A stretch of DNA of 55,038 bases. It comes from an uncultured Saprospiraceae bacterium (GTDB lineage Bacteria > Bacteroidota > Bacteroidia > Chitinophagales > Saprospiraceae). Below, one piece after another: positions 36,875 to 45,933 of the stretch. Position 1 is the stretch's first letter. The number at the start of each line of letters is the position of its first letter. Position numbers and translations under genes: made by a program. The notes under the pieces are model-generated. The model had not been told where the DNA came from and did no database searches. It worked only from the letters and a program-made list of their open reading frames with translations. The stretch lies in contig CAKZTD010000122.1 in NCBI GenBank assembly GCA_937921595.1, positions 1 to 55,038 of the forward strand, given 5' to 3'.

Positions 36875-37987
36875 ATGATCATTGGCGTTCCTAAAGAAAT
36901 AAAAAACAACGAAAATCGTGTTGCGCTAACTCCAGCTGGAGCTTTAGAATTAACAAAAAGAGGGCATAAAGTATTTGTACAATCAACTGCTGGAGAAGGT
37001 AGTGGATTTCAGGATGAAGAGTATAAAGAATCAGGTGCTAAAATCCTCAAAACCATTGAGGAGGTTTATAAAAAGGCAGAAATGATCATGAAGGTCAAAG
37101 AGCCTATCAAAAAAGAATACAAATTGATCCGAGAAGATCAATTATTATTCACCTATTTCCACTTTGCATCTTATAAGCCATTAACTATGGCGATGATCAA
37201 ACAAAAAGCAATTTGCTTGGCATATGAGACTGTAGAGCTTGACGACAGAACGCTTCCATTATTGGTTCCAATGTCTGAAGTTGCTGGAAGAATGGCAACT
37301 CAAGAAGGTGCAAAATATTTGGAGAAACCAATGGGTGGTTTAGGAATTTTATTAGGAGGTGTTCCTGGTGTACAACCTGCTAAAGTGATGGTGATTGGTG
37401 GTGGAGTTGTAGGAACCCAAGCAGCAAAAATGGCTGCAGGTATGGGAGCAAGTGTCAAAATTTTAGATATTAACTTAAACAGACTTAGATACCTTGCCGA
37501 TATCATGCCTCCAAATGTGGAGACCATTCATTCCAATGAATTAATCATTCGAAAATTAGTGCAACGTTCTGATCTAATTATTGGAGCAGTCTTAATCCCT
37601 GGTGCTAAAGCACCAAATCTTATTACACGGGATATGCTAAAAACAATGAGACCAGGTACTGTAATAGTCGATGTTGCAGTCGATCAAGGTGGTTGTATCG
37701 AAACTTGTAAGCCAACAACTCATGCTAAACCGACTTATGTAGTAGACGGCGTCGTTCATTATTGTGTTGCTAATATGCCTGGAGCAGTTCCTTATACTTC
37801 TACGATTGCTCTAACCAATGCAACACTTCCTTATGCAGTTCAACTTGCTGAAAAAGGTTGGAGACAAGCTTGTAAAGAAAGTAGACCTTTACGATTTGGG
37901 TTAAACATTATCAAAGGCAAGGTAGTTTATAGAGGAGTAGCGGATGCCTTCAATTTGAAGTTGCATGATGAAAATGATTTACTTTAA
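36875..37987 (+). CDS. ald: Alanine dehydrogenase
   Basis: Ald interconverts L-alanine and pyruvate plus ammonia with NAD. It has 370 residues. [20 protein letters not shown] is diagnostic at the N-terminus. The NAD-binding [18 protein letters not shown] occupies about 173-190. [19 protein letters not shown] and [24 protein letters not shown] follow. rocD begins 86 bp downstream on the same strand; the pair probably serves amino-acid breakdown. The promoter has a consensus -7 element. Confidence 0.97.
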   Translation: MIIGVPKEIKNNENRVALTPAGALELTKRGHKVFVQSTAGEGSGFQDEEYKESGAKILKTIEEVYKKAEMIMKVKEPIKKEYKLIREDQLLFTYFHFASYKPLTMAMIKQKAICLAYETVELDDRTLPLLVPMSEVAGRMATQEGAKYLEKPMGGLGILLGGVPGVQPAKVMVIGGGVVGTQAAKMAAGMGASVKILDINLNRLRYLADIMPPNVETIHSNELIIRKLVQRSDLIIGAVLIPGAKAPNLITRDMLKTMRPGTVIVDVAVDQGGCIETCKPTTHAKPTYVVDGVVHYCVANMPGAVPYTSTIALTNATLPYAVQLAEKGWRQACKESRPLRFGLNIIKGKVVYRGVADAFNLKLHDENDLL

Positions 37988-38073
37988 ACCGAGGAAGAAT
38001 AAATCAGGACATAAAACTAAAGTTTCCGTTTTACGTAAAAAATAATTTTACTAATCAACAAATTCTAAATATT

Positions 38074-39348
38074 ATGATAGATCAAAGTACTTTATCTTCA
38101 AAAGAATTAATGCAACTGGAAGATCGTTATGGCGCTCATAATTATCATCCACTTCCAATTGTTATTGCCAGAGGCGAAGGTGTTCATGTATGGGATCCAG
38201 AAGGTAAAAAGTATTTTGATTTCCTTTCTGCTTACTCTGCAGTAAACCAAGGTCACTGCCATCCTCGAATAATTAATGCTCTAAAAGAACAAGCAGAAAC
38301 CTTGACTTTGACCAGTCGTGCTTTTTATAATGACAAATTAGGTCCTTATGAAAAATACGTAACCGAGTATTTCGGATATGACAAAGTATTGCCGATGAAC
38401 ACGGGTGTTGAGGCTGTAGAAACAGCTTTGAAGCTTTGTAGAAAATGGGCTTATGATGTAAAGGGAACGCCAAGCAATCAAGCTAAGATTATTTTCGCTT
38501 CTGGTAATTTCCACGGTCGAACAATGGGTGTGATTTCTGCATCAGTTGATCCATCAAGTACGAAAGGGTTTGGTCCTTATATGCCAGGATTTGAAATCAT
38601 TCCTTACAACGATTTGGAAGCGTTGAAAGTAGCATTGGAAGATCCGAATGTTGCTGGTTTTATTGTTGAACCAATCCAAGGTGAAGCAGGAGTTGTTGTT
38701 CCTGATGCGAATTACTTACCAGACGCTTACCATCTTTGTAAAGCACATAATGCTTTATTTATTGCGGATGAAGTACAAACTGGAATTGCAAGAACAGGAA
38801 AATTATTAGCGACTTGCGGAAACTGTAATTGTTCAGGAAATTGCGAAAACAAACCTGAGGTAAGACCTGATATTTTGGTTCTTGGAAAAGCAATGTCTGG
38901 AGGAGTATTTCCAGTATCTGCGGTACTAGCTGATGATGAAATCATGATGGCTATTAAACCTGGAGAGCATGGTTCTACCTTCGGTGGAAATCCATTGGCT
39001 TGTGCTGTTGCGATTGCTGCTTTGGAGGTTGTCAAGGATGAAAATCTAGCAGAGAATGCGGAAAACATGGGTAAGATCTTCAGAGGAAGAATGCAGGACC
39101 TTATAGATAAATGTGATTTAGTGACTTTGGTTAGAGGAAAAGGATTATTGAATGCCATCGTCATTAATGATACTGAGGATAGCAAAACGGCTTGGAATAT
39201 CTGTGTCGCTTTAAAAGATAATGGTTTACTCGCTAAACCGACTCATGGAAATATCATCCGATTTGCGCCACCTTTAGTTATGAATGAAGAACAAATCCAA
39301 GAGTGTTGCGATATTATTGAAAAGACAATCATGGATTATAAAAAGTAG
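38074..39348 (+). CDS. rocD: Ornithine aminotransferase with cysteine-rich insertion
   Basis: This PLP enzyme converts ornithine and 2-oxoglutarate to glutamate semialdehyde and glutamate. It has 424 residues. ADEVQTG (Asp232) and the PLP lysine K272 in [10 protein letters not shown] are intact, as are GHCHPRI and [15 protein letters not shown]. Between residues 245 and 263 an insertion carries C248, C251, C253 and C257 ([10 protein letters not shown]). Classical ornithine aminotransferases have only a short acidic turn there, so a bound metal or disulfide pair is possible. It lies 86 bp after ald. A family F inverted repeat follows the stop. Confidence 0.94.
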   Translation: MIDQSTLSSKELMQLEDRYGAHNYHPLPIVIARGEGVHVWDPEGKKYFDFLSAYSAVNQGHCHPRIINALKEQAETLTLTSRAFYNDKLGPYEKYVTEYFGYDKVLPMNTGVEAVETALKLCRKWAYDVKGTPSNQAKIIFASGNFHGRTMGVISASVDPSSTKGFGPYMPGFEIIPYNDLEALKVALEDPNVAGFIVEPIQGEAGVVVPDANYLPDAYHLCKAHNALFIADEVQTGIARTGKLLATCGNCNCSGNCENKPEVRPDILVLGKAMSGGVFPVSAVLADDEIMMAIKPGEHGSTFGGNPLACAVAIAALEVVKDENLAENAENMGKIFRGRMQDLIDKCDLVTLVRGKGLLNAIVINDTEDSKTAWNICVALKDNGLLAKPTHGNIIRFAPPLVMNEEQIQECCDIIEKTIMDYKK

Positions 39349-39359
39349 TCATACAAAAA

Positions 39360-39420
39360 TATAGTAATGTAGGTTATGTCTGTTGTATAATTCTATGACG
39401 ACGTAACCTACATCTCTATA
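39360..39420 (+). repeat. Family F inverted repeat, copy 2
   Basis: TATAGTAATGTAGGTTATGTC-type arms (39360-39380 and 39400-39420) match as inverted repeats at 18 of 21, with a 19-nt loop. The element lies between convergent rocD and the histidine kinase, 11 bp past the rocD stop. Confidence 0.7.
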
Positions 39421-39444
39421 TAAATCGAACTTTAAATGAGCGCA

Positions 39445-41442
39445 TTAATTTATCGAATTGCTAACGCTCTGTTTTTCTATCGTAAAGAAAAAAGTCGTTC
39501 CCTTCCCTACTTCAGATTCCAACCAAATTTTTCCTCCGTGTTTTTCCACAACTCTTTTACAATAAGCTAATCCAATACCTGATCCTTCAAATTCACTTTT
39601 ACCGTGAAGTCTTTTGAAAAGAGTAAAGATTTTATCATGATACTCTTTTGCTATTCCTATACCATTGTCTGAAACTTCGAACTCCCAGAATTCTGAATTT
39701 TCACTACCTTTTATTTTTATCTTTGGCGAATTCCCTGATTGCTGAAATTTCATCCCATTAGCGATCAGGTTTTGAAAAAGCTGAGTTATTTTTGTTTTAT
39801 TAGCAACGATCTGATCAGGTAAAGATTCAAAAATTACCTCTGCCCTATTTTCTTCAATTGAAGCATTTAAATTTCGAATGACATTACCCAAAATATGGTT
39901 TGGGTCTAATTCATCAACTGGATTACCGGATGAAGAAACCGTAGAATACATCAATAAATTTTCAATCAAGGTACTCATGTCTTTGACCCCTTCAAAAATA
40001 AAACCCATAAATTCTTTTTCCTCTTGTTCAAGTTTTTTTGAAATTTTACGATTCAAAAGCTGAGTGAAATTTCCAATCGTTCGAAGCGGAGCTTTAAGAT
40101 CATGTGAAGCGATATAAGCAAAGTTTTCTAATTCCATATTGGAATCAATGTATTTCTCAAGCTTCTGATTTTGTTCGTAAAGCGCAATTATTTGCGAATC
40201 AATTAAATCCCCAGCTTCTTTAGATTCTGTAACATCAGTAATAGTTGCAAGATCATAAACAGGATTTCCTTTCTCATCTAGAATGATAGAAACAGCTATT
40301 CGACACCAGATAGAAGTACCGTCTTTTCTGAGTAATCTTTTTTCGAATCCAAACGCAGAATCATCTTCACCAAGTGAAGTTTTATATTTCTCTTTATGTA
40401 TGTTGTGATCATCAGCATGAGTAACCTCATACATGGTCTTTTCTTTCAGCTCCTTAATAGAATATCCAAGAAGCTTACAAATCCTAAAATTCGCATTGAG
40501 TATCTTTGCTGTATTAGGGCAAATCATGACAATCCCAAGCGGGCTCTCTTTAAAAAGTCTTTTAAAAAATTCTTCACTTTGTTGAAGTAATTCTACAGAA
40601 TTTGTATGCTCTATTTCATAAGCCAATTTTTTAGTAAAAATAGGCAGCACCTTTCGAAGCAATTTCTGATTATGAATTGGCTTATCATCAAATAAGGTAA
40701 TAGCTCCGATGACTTCTCCCTTTCTATTTTTTAATACAATACCTTGTGCAGTTGTATATTTAGTTTTAAAATAAATATTGAATTTTTCCAGATTCTCTTT
40801 CGAAAAATCATAAAAAATATCTGTTACATTTTCACCATTTTTTAAATCCAAATCTTTGATTAAAAAACGATAACTATCCTCTAGTTCAAACTTTTTACCT
40901 GAAGTGGCAAAACGAACACTTTGATCTTCTTCTCCCTCTTGAATACAACTAATCGTCAACATCGGAACATTAAAAATCTTAAGAATTTCTTTGCTAATCG
41001 AGTCGAAGAATTGAAAAATATCATCTTGGACATAATGATTGGCGACAGCTTCTAGAGCCAATTGAGAAGATTCTTTGATGGTGATATCATCTAAAAAAAC
41101 AAATGCTCCTTTAAAATTAGCTTTCTCATAGACACTCAATAATCTGATACTTAGAATCTTAAACTCTCCAGCAAAATGAGATATTTTTTTAGTAATGAAT
41201 ATTTCACCTCTCTCTTTTTCTTTAAATTGTTTGATATAAAACTGGAGTTCTTTTTCTTCAAACAAATTAACATCCTGAATACTTTTAGGAATACTAGTCT
41301 GCCTCAAGGTCTCAAGAAATTGAGCATTGAATTCTTTTATACTAAGCGAATGATCAAAATAAGCTATTGCAATAGAGTTTGAACTTAACAAAGCATTTGC
41401 TAATGAATAATTAAACGTAGCAGTAGACAAAGTATCTAACAT
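39445..41442 (-). CDS. Cytoplasmic PAS/GAF hybrid sensor histidine kinase
   Basis: This is a 665-residue histidine kinase without membrane segments, so it senses an intracellular or diffusible signal. The order is a PAS-like domain (about 20-122), a GAF-like domain (about 140-280), and a second PAS (about 288-405, ESPLGIVMICPNTAKILNANFRICKLLGYS). HisKA follows with the phospho-acceptor H447 in FAYIASHDLKAPLRTI, then HATPase (about 545-660; NLIANGMKFQ, DNGIGIA, GSGIGLAYCKRVVEKHGG). No response regulator is adjacent, so it is an orphan kinase. It resembles phytochrome-like kinases in its C-terminal half, but no chromophore cysteine is evident. Confidence 0.9.
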   Translation of the reverse strand: MLDTLSTATFNYSLANALLSSNSIAIAYFDHSLSIKEFNAQFLETLRQTSIPKSIQDVNLFEEKELQFYIKQFKEKERGEIFITKKISHFAGEFKILSIRLLSVYEKANFKGAFVFLDDITIKESSQLALEAVANHYVQDDIFQFFDSISKEILKIFNVPMLTISCIQEGEEDQSVRFATSGKKFELEDSYRFLIKDLDLKNGENVTDIFYDFSKENLEKFNIYFKTKYTTAQGIVLKNRKGEVIGAITLFDDKPIHNQKLLRKVLPIFTKKLAYEIEHTNSVELLQQSEEFFKRLFKESPLGIVMICPNTAKILNANFRICKLLGYSIKELKEKTMYEVTHADDHNIHKEKYKTSLGEDDSAFGFEKRLLRKDGTSIWCRIAVSIILDEKGNPVYDLATITDVTESKEAGDLIDSQIIALYEQNQKLEKYIDSNMELENFAYIASHDLKAPLRTIGNFTQLLNRKISKKLEQEEKEFMGFIFEGVKDMSTLIENLLMYSTVSSSGNPVDELDPNHILGNVIRNLNASIEENRAEVIFESLPDQIVANKTKITQLFQNLIANGMKFQQSGNSPKIKIKGSENSEFWEFEVSDNGIGIAKEYHDKIFTLFKRLHGKSEFEGSGIGLAYCKRVVEKHGGKIWLESEVGKGTTFFFTIEKQSVSNSIN

Positions 41443-41746
41443 TTATAGTTTTTTTATCAATACAGTAAGATTCTAGAAGATATAAATATGTATTGACAGT
41501 CGATTAAAAACACTTGGTAATGAGTTCTATTGAGACATTAGAATTGTCGAGCGAAAGGCTTGGGGATTTTTCAAAAACGAAAAACTCGTCAACAAATCTA
41601 GCTATTTCACCAAAGCCAACTGCTAATAAATCCGTTTATCGTTTGCAAACACAGAATTTTAAAAAGTATTTATTCTTTTTAATATGTTTAAATAAAATGC
41701 AAGAATTAAGCCTAATTTCAACCTTTAATTACCTAACAATACATCT
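41443..41746. other. Gene-free 304 bp between kinase and flavodoxin-like gene
   Basis: A short plus-strand frame (41514-41759) and a minus-strand frame over 41514-41640 are both open, but neither matches a family I know. The minus-strand reading includes FVFEKSPSLSLDNSNVS, which could be a decayed gene or repeat remnant. No promoter consensus was found. Confidence 0.35.
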
Positions 41747-42238
41747 ATGTCTTCAATAATTATAATGGGTAGTTCCAGAAGTGATGGAAATACAAAGAGA
41801 GTTTGCGATTATATCAGTACATTGAAAGATATCCCTATTTTTGATTTAAACGACTATAAAATAGGATATTACGATTATGACCATCAAAATCAGGAGGATG
41901 ATTATTTCCCTTTGATGGAAAAAATCCTAGATTTTGACACTCTGATTTTTGCAACTCCCGTATACTGGTATGCGATGAGTGCAACTATGAAAACCTTTTT
42001 CGATCGGATAACTGATCTTTTAAAAATAAGAAAAGATCTAGGTCGACAATTAAGAGGTAAGAATATGAAAGTTGTTTGCTGTAGCTCTGATCAAGAAGAG
42101 TTTCCGGAATTTTGGAAACCATTTGAAAGATCTGCGGAATATTTAGGGATGCAATATCAGGGAGCCGTTCATACATGGATTGAAGAAAATGAAATTCCTG
42201 TTCTCGTTAAAAATAGGTTAAAAACTTGCTTTAAATGA
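41747..42238 (+). CDS. NADPH-dependent FMN reductase / flavodoxin-fold oxidoreductase
   Basis: This 163-residue flavodoxin-fold protein resembles the NADPH-dependent FMN reductase family. The FMN-phosphate loop GSSRSDGNTKR follows the first strand (MSSIIIMG). DTLIFATPVYWYAMSATMKTFFDRITDLL is the second flavin-contacting segment. The substrate is unknown; quinone or flavin reduction is usual. It starts at ATG 41747 and stands alone, followed by the 42.3-kb palindromic element. Confidence 0.88.
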   Translation: MSSIIIMGSSRSDGNTKRVCDYISTLKDIPIFDLNDYKIGYYDYDHQNQEDDYFPLMEKILDFDTLIFATPVYWYAMSATMKTFFDRITDLLKIRKDLGRQLRGKNMKVVCCSSDQEEFPEFWKPFERSAEYLGMQYQGAVHTWIEENEIPVLVKNRLKTCFK

Positions 42239-42287
42239 GGGTTTCAGAATCTCCAATCGTCATTAAATCAAAGGGATTCTCCTAGAC

Positions 42288-42457
42288 AATAGACTTTATG
42301 CCAAATAATTTCGGATGAAGCTGAATTATCTTTTATCGCTACTCTTCGTTGGTAAAATACTCATGTAGCTACGGCTACACTCCGTTTTCACCGCCTCAAT
42401 TAGCAATAAAACCTTAATCCCCATTCATCACTAAACCATTTTGGAATATAGTCTAAT
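42288..42457. repeat. Large 170-bp imperfect palindrome with TAGC-TACG-GCTA tip
   Basis: The left end AATAGACTTTATGCC (from 42288) is inverted at the right end (GGAATATAGTCTA, to 42455). Further nested pairings run inward, such as GAATTATCTTTTATCGCTA with TAGCAATAAAACCTTAAT. The tip is TGTAGC-TACG-GCTACA (42364-42379), preceded by AAAATACTC as in the 21221-21380 element. The left arm recurs as a solo copy at 20306 and its end as the palindrome at 17444. It has no coding content, so a MITE-like nature is possible. Confidence 0.78.
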
Positions 42458-42678
42458 ACAAATGTAAAGTCTCAAAATTTTCATAAATTCGTCGCAATAA
42501 ATAACGAATTGAACCAGTTTGTGCTTTATTACCGTACATAGGAGAGTTAATTAAAAATCACACATAACTTAAATATCTAATTATCAATCATTTACATCAA
42601 GAACACATCAAATCCTACAAACCGTCTTTTAACACATGGGACTTTTTCCCAACTATTAGAAACACCAATTCATATAAG
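42458..42678. other. Leader/promoter region of the TPR gene
   Basis: This is AT-rich, non-coding sequence with no clear promoter consensus. It presumably holds the promoter and 5' leader of the gene at 42679. Confidence 0.4.
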
Positions 42679-45600
42679 ATGAAAATTCAAAAATTAGTTT
42701 GTATCCTCATCATTGGTTTGCTTTCCTTTAGTGCAAATGCACAGCAAACTACTGTCTTTACAGAAGCCAATCAAGCTTTCAAGAGTGGCAAAGCTTTTTA
42801 TGATCAAGGCCTTGCCGGTAAAGCTCAGCATGAGTTTCAGAAGGTAATTGATCTGCTACAACCTGCCAATGAACCAAATTCGGAATTATTGAAAATGAAA
42901 GCCGAATTGTTTTATGCGAAATCTGCAGTTCGACTAAATCTCCCTGAAGGAGAAAAATTGGTCTTAGATTTTGCCAGAAAGTATGATCCAGATCCTTTAG
43001 CTAATGAAGCGATCATCGAAATGGCTAATTACTATTACAATAGTCGTAAGTATGAAAAAGCGATTCAGCTTTTTGGAAGTATTGACACTTATGACTTGAC
43101 TAAAGAGCAACGATCCGAAGTAAAATTCAAACAAGGATATTGTCATTTCTATAAAAAGAATTTCAAAGCTGCAGCTCAAGCTTTTAAAGAAATTAAAGAC
43201 GTTGATAATCAATACTACTTCCCTACTAATTACTATTATGGGATTACTCAATTTTATGAGAACAAATATCCTGAGGCGGTGAAGAGTTTTGAAAGAGTTC
43301 AACCTTCTAAAAAATATCGGGTTTACGTACCTTATTATATTACCCAAATTTATTTTGCTCAAGGTCTTTACGATGAGGTGATTGACTATGGTGCTAAAAA
43401 AGCACAAGCTTCTGGTTTGAAAAAGAAACCAGAGATCAATCAATTAGTTGGACAAGCTTATTTTGAAAAAGGAGATTACAATCGGGCCCTTCCCCATTTA
43501 GAGTATTATTCAAACAACTCTATGAAAATGCGGGCAGAGGAATATTTCCAAATAGGTTTTACTCAAAAAGAAACAGGTGACTGTGTAAAAGCTGCTAAGA
43601 ATTTTGAAAGATTAAGAGATGTCAACAGTCCATTGGGTCAGGCTGCAATGTATAGCTTAGCGGATTGTCAAATTAAAAACGGTGACAAACAAAAAGCTCG
43701 TAATGCTTTTAAATTGGCCAGCCGAATGAATTATGACAAAGCGATCAAAGCAGAATCTGAATTCAATTATGGAAAGCTTTCCTATGAATTGAATTATGAC
43801 CGGGAAGCGGTTCCTGCTTTGCAAAGTATTCCTTCTGACTCTAAATATTATGCAGAAGCTCAAACGATGTTGAGCAATATTTTTCTAAATACCCGAGATT
43901 ATGCAAACGCAATGACATTGTTGGAAAAGATTCCTAACAAAACGCCAAAGATGCGAGAGACTTATCAAAAAGTCGCTTACTACAGAGGTTTGCAATTATT
44001 AAAAGACGGAGATACTGAAAAAGCTAAAACGAATTTTGTTAAGTCTTTACAGAATCCAGTTGATAACAGAACCAAAGCATTGACTTATTACTGGTTAGGT
44101 GAGTTAGCCAATAATGCTGGTAATTATAGTGAAAGTGCTCAACAGCTCAATAAATTTACGACACTTGCGAAGAACATGAGTAACCTTCCTGATGAGGCTT
44201 CATTGTACACCGCAAACTATACCATGGGGTACAATTATTTAAAACAAAAAAATTATAACGGAGCACTTGGATATTTTCAAGATGCAATCACTGGAATTCG
44301 TCAAAATAGTATGTTCATCAATAATGAATACATCACTAAAAATGTATTGGGTGATGCGACCTTAAGAGCTGGTGATTGTTTGTTTAAAAGAAATCAATAC
44401 GACAAGGCGATCCGATATTACGATGATGCCATTAGCAACAAATACTCTGGTTATGTTTATGCGCTTTATCAAAAAGCAATCATCGAAGGACTAAGAGGAA
44501 ATACTACGGAGAAAATTCTTGCCTTAGAAAGTATCTCTGATGATTATCCTAATTCTGAATATGCGGATAATGCATTGCTACAATTAGGAAACACTTATCA
44601 GGAAATCGGACAATTCGATCAATCCATCGCAGCATTAAAAAAGCTTACGCAATCTCATAAAAATTCAGAGCTTTATAATGAGGCATTGATCAAGCTTGGT
44701 TTGATTAGCTATAATAAAGGTTCTGTAAATACCGCGATTGATTATTATAAAAAAGTATTCTCTCATAACCCAACAGCAAAAGAAGCGGAAGCTGCTTTAG
44801 CTGCCTTGGAAGAAATTTATGTGGATGATCTTGGTAAACCAGATGAGTATTTTGCTTTCTTGGAAACGATCCCGGGTTACAAAGTAAACTCTGGAGAAAA
44901 AGAAAAGATCAGCTTCAAAGCTGCAGAGTCTCAGTTTGAAAATGGTGATTATGAAAAAGCAATTACAGGATATACCAACTACCTTAGAAAATACCCTAAT
45001 GGTGGAAATAGCTTGCTTGCTTACTATCACCGAGGAGAATCTTATAGTGTTTTAAAAAGATATAGTGAAGCATTGAAAGATTACGAGTTTGTTTCTAATA
45101 AAGGACCAGGAAGATACTTCACGAAGGCACTTAGAAAAGCAGCACTGATTTCTTACAATCATGAGCAGGATTTTCAAAAAGCATATACTTTCTATTCTCA
45201 ATTAGAAGCTGCAGCTGATAATGCTGATCTTCGTTTCGAAGCACAACTCGGAGCGATGCGGAGTGCTTACCGAACAAATAATTCAGCAGCCGTTGTTTCT
45301 ATGGCTAAGAAAGTGAGTCAAAATCCAGCAGCTGATGATGCACAAAAATCCACTGCATTTTTCTACATCGGAAAATTGAATACGGATACTAAAAAATATG
45401 ACAAAGCACTCGCTGCTTTCAATGAAGTGATCCGAATGAGTAATGATGAGCAAACGGCAGAAGCAAGATATTTGGTCGCATACATTTATTACGTTCAACG
45501 TGATTTAGATGTAGCTCAGCAACTTTGTTTGAATGCAAACAAGGAAAGTGCTGGTTATAATTACTGGATCGCAAAGAGTGTTATTTTACTTGCAGATATT

Positions 45601-45801
45601 CTTGCTGAAAAAGGCGATTTGTTTAATGCTCAGGCGGCCTTAGAAGGTTTGATTGAAAACTATGATGAGGATGAGGAGTTGGTGAATATCGCTAAAGCTA
45701 AATTGGCTAATTTAAAAAGTCAGTCGACTAATAATGGTTTGATTCGAACTCCTGCGGATAATGGAAATATGGAATTTGAGGAAGAAGGTGGGAATGATTG
45801 A
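42679..45801 (+). CDS. Exported tetratricopeptide-repeat protein (about 1040 residues)
   Basis: The signal peptide ends near FSANA. The mature protein is almost wholly TPR and Tol-Pal/YbgF-like helical repeats: EAIIEMANYYYNSRKYEKAIQLF, AEYFQIGFTQKETGDCVKAAKNF, DNALLQLGNTYQEIGQFDQSIAAL, AARYLVAYIYYVQRDLDVAQ and many more. The acidic C-terminus has no sorting domain. A periplasmic scaffold role is inferred. An outer-membrane barrel gene follows after 132 bp, and such TPR/barrel pairs recur in Bacteroidota. The stop codon is followed by a two-hairpin family A repeat. Confidence 0.85.
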   Translation: MKIQKLVCILIIGLLSFSANAQQTTVFTEANQAFKSGKAFYDQGLAGKAQHEFQKVIDLLQPANEPNSELLKMKAELFYAKSAVRLNLPEGEKLVLDFARKYDPDPLANEAIIEMANYYYNSRKYEKAIQLFGSIDTYDLTKEQRSEVKFKQGYCHFYKKNFKAAAQAFKEIKDVDNQYYFPTNYYYGITQFYENKYPEAVKSFERVQPSKKYRVYVPYYITQIYFAQGLYDEVIDYGAKKAQASGLKKKPEINQLVGQAYFEKGDYNRALPHLEYYSNNSMKMRAEEYFQIGFTQKETGDCVKAAKNFERLRDVNSPLGQAAMYSLADCQIKNGDKQKARNAFKLASRMNYDKAIKAESEFNYGKLSYELNYDREAVPALQSIPSDSKYYAEAQTMLSNIFLNTRDYANAMTLLEKIPNKTPKMRETYQKVAYYRGLQLLKDGDTEKAKTNFVKSLQNPVDNRTKALTYYWLGELANNAGNYSESAQQLNKFTTLAKNMSNLPDEASLYTANYTMGYNYLKQKNYNGALGYFQDAITGIRQNSMFINNEYITKNVLGDATLRAGDCLFKRNQYDKAIRYYDDAISNKYSGYVYALYQKAIIEGLRGNTTEKILALESISDDYPNSEYADNALLQLGNTYQEIGQFDQSIAALKKLTQSHKNSELYNEALIKLGLISYNKGSVNTAIDYYKKVFSHNPTAKEAEAALAALEEIYVDDLGKPDEYFAFLETIPGYKVNSGEKEKISFKAAESQFENGDYEKAITGYTNYLRKYPNGGNSLLAYYHRGESYSVLKRYSEALKDYEFVSNKGPGRYFTKALRKAALISYNHEQDFQKAYTFYSQLEAAADNADLRFEAQLGAMRSAYRTNNSAAVVSMAKKVSQNPAADDAQKSTAFFYIGKLNTDTKKYDKALAAFNEVIRMSNDEQTAEARYLVAYIYYVQRDLDVAQQLCLNANKESAGYNYWIAKSVILLADILAEKGDLFNAQAALEGLIENYDEDEELVNIAKAKLANLKSQSTNNGLIRTPADNGNMEFEEEGGND

Positions 45802-45866
45802 TAAGGATAGATTCCGATAAATCGGAATAGTGATGAGAGATAGGTTTCGCTGAAGCGAAATAGTGA
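45799..45866 (+). repeat. Family A hairpin repeat, locus 3 (two hairpins)
   Basis: Right after the TPR gene stop come ATTCCGAT-AA-ATCGGAAT (45811-45828) and TTTCGCT-GA-AGCGAAA (45845-45860). They are separated by AGTGATGAGAGATAG and followed by TAGTGAGG. Both stems are perfect and differ from each other. The repeat lies between the TPR gene and the barrel gene. Confidence 0.8.
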
Positions 45867-45933
45867 GGAAATGTTAGAATTAAAATTAATAATTGTTATT
45901 CTGAGAGAAATCGAGGAATTAAATTTTTATAAA

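Noticed and set aside
41514-41759. 81-residue plus-strand frame before the flavodoxin-like gene
   Set aside because: No recognisable domain, it overlaps the next gene and an antisense frame is equally open; recorded only as a non-coding stretch.
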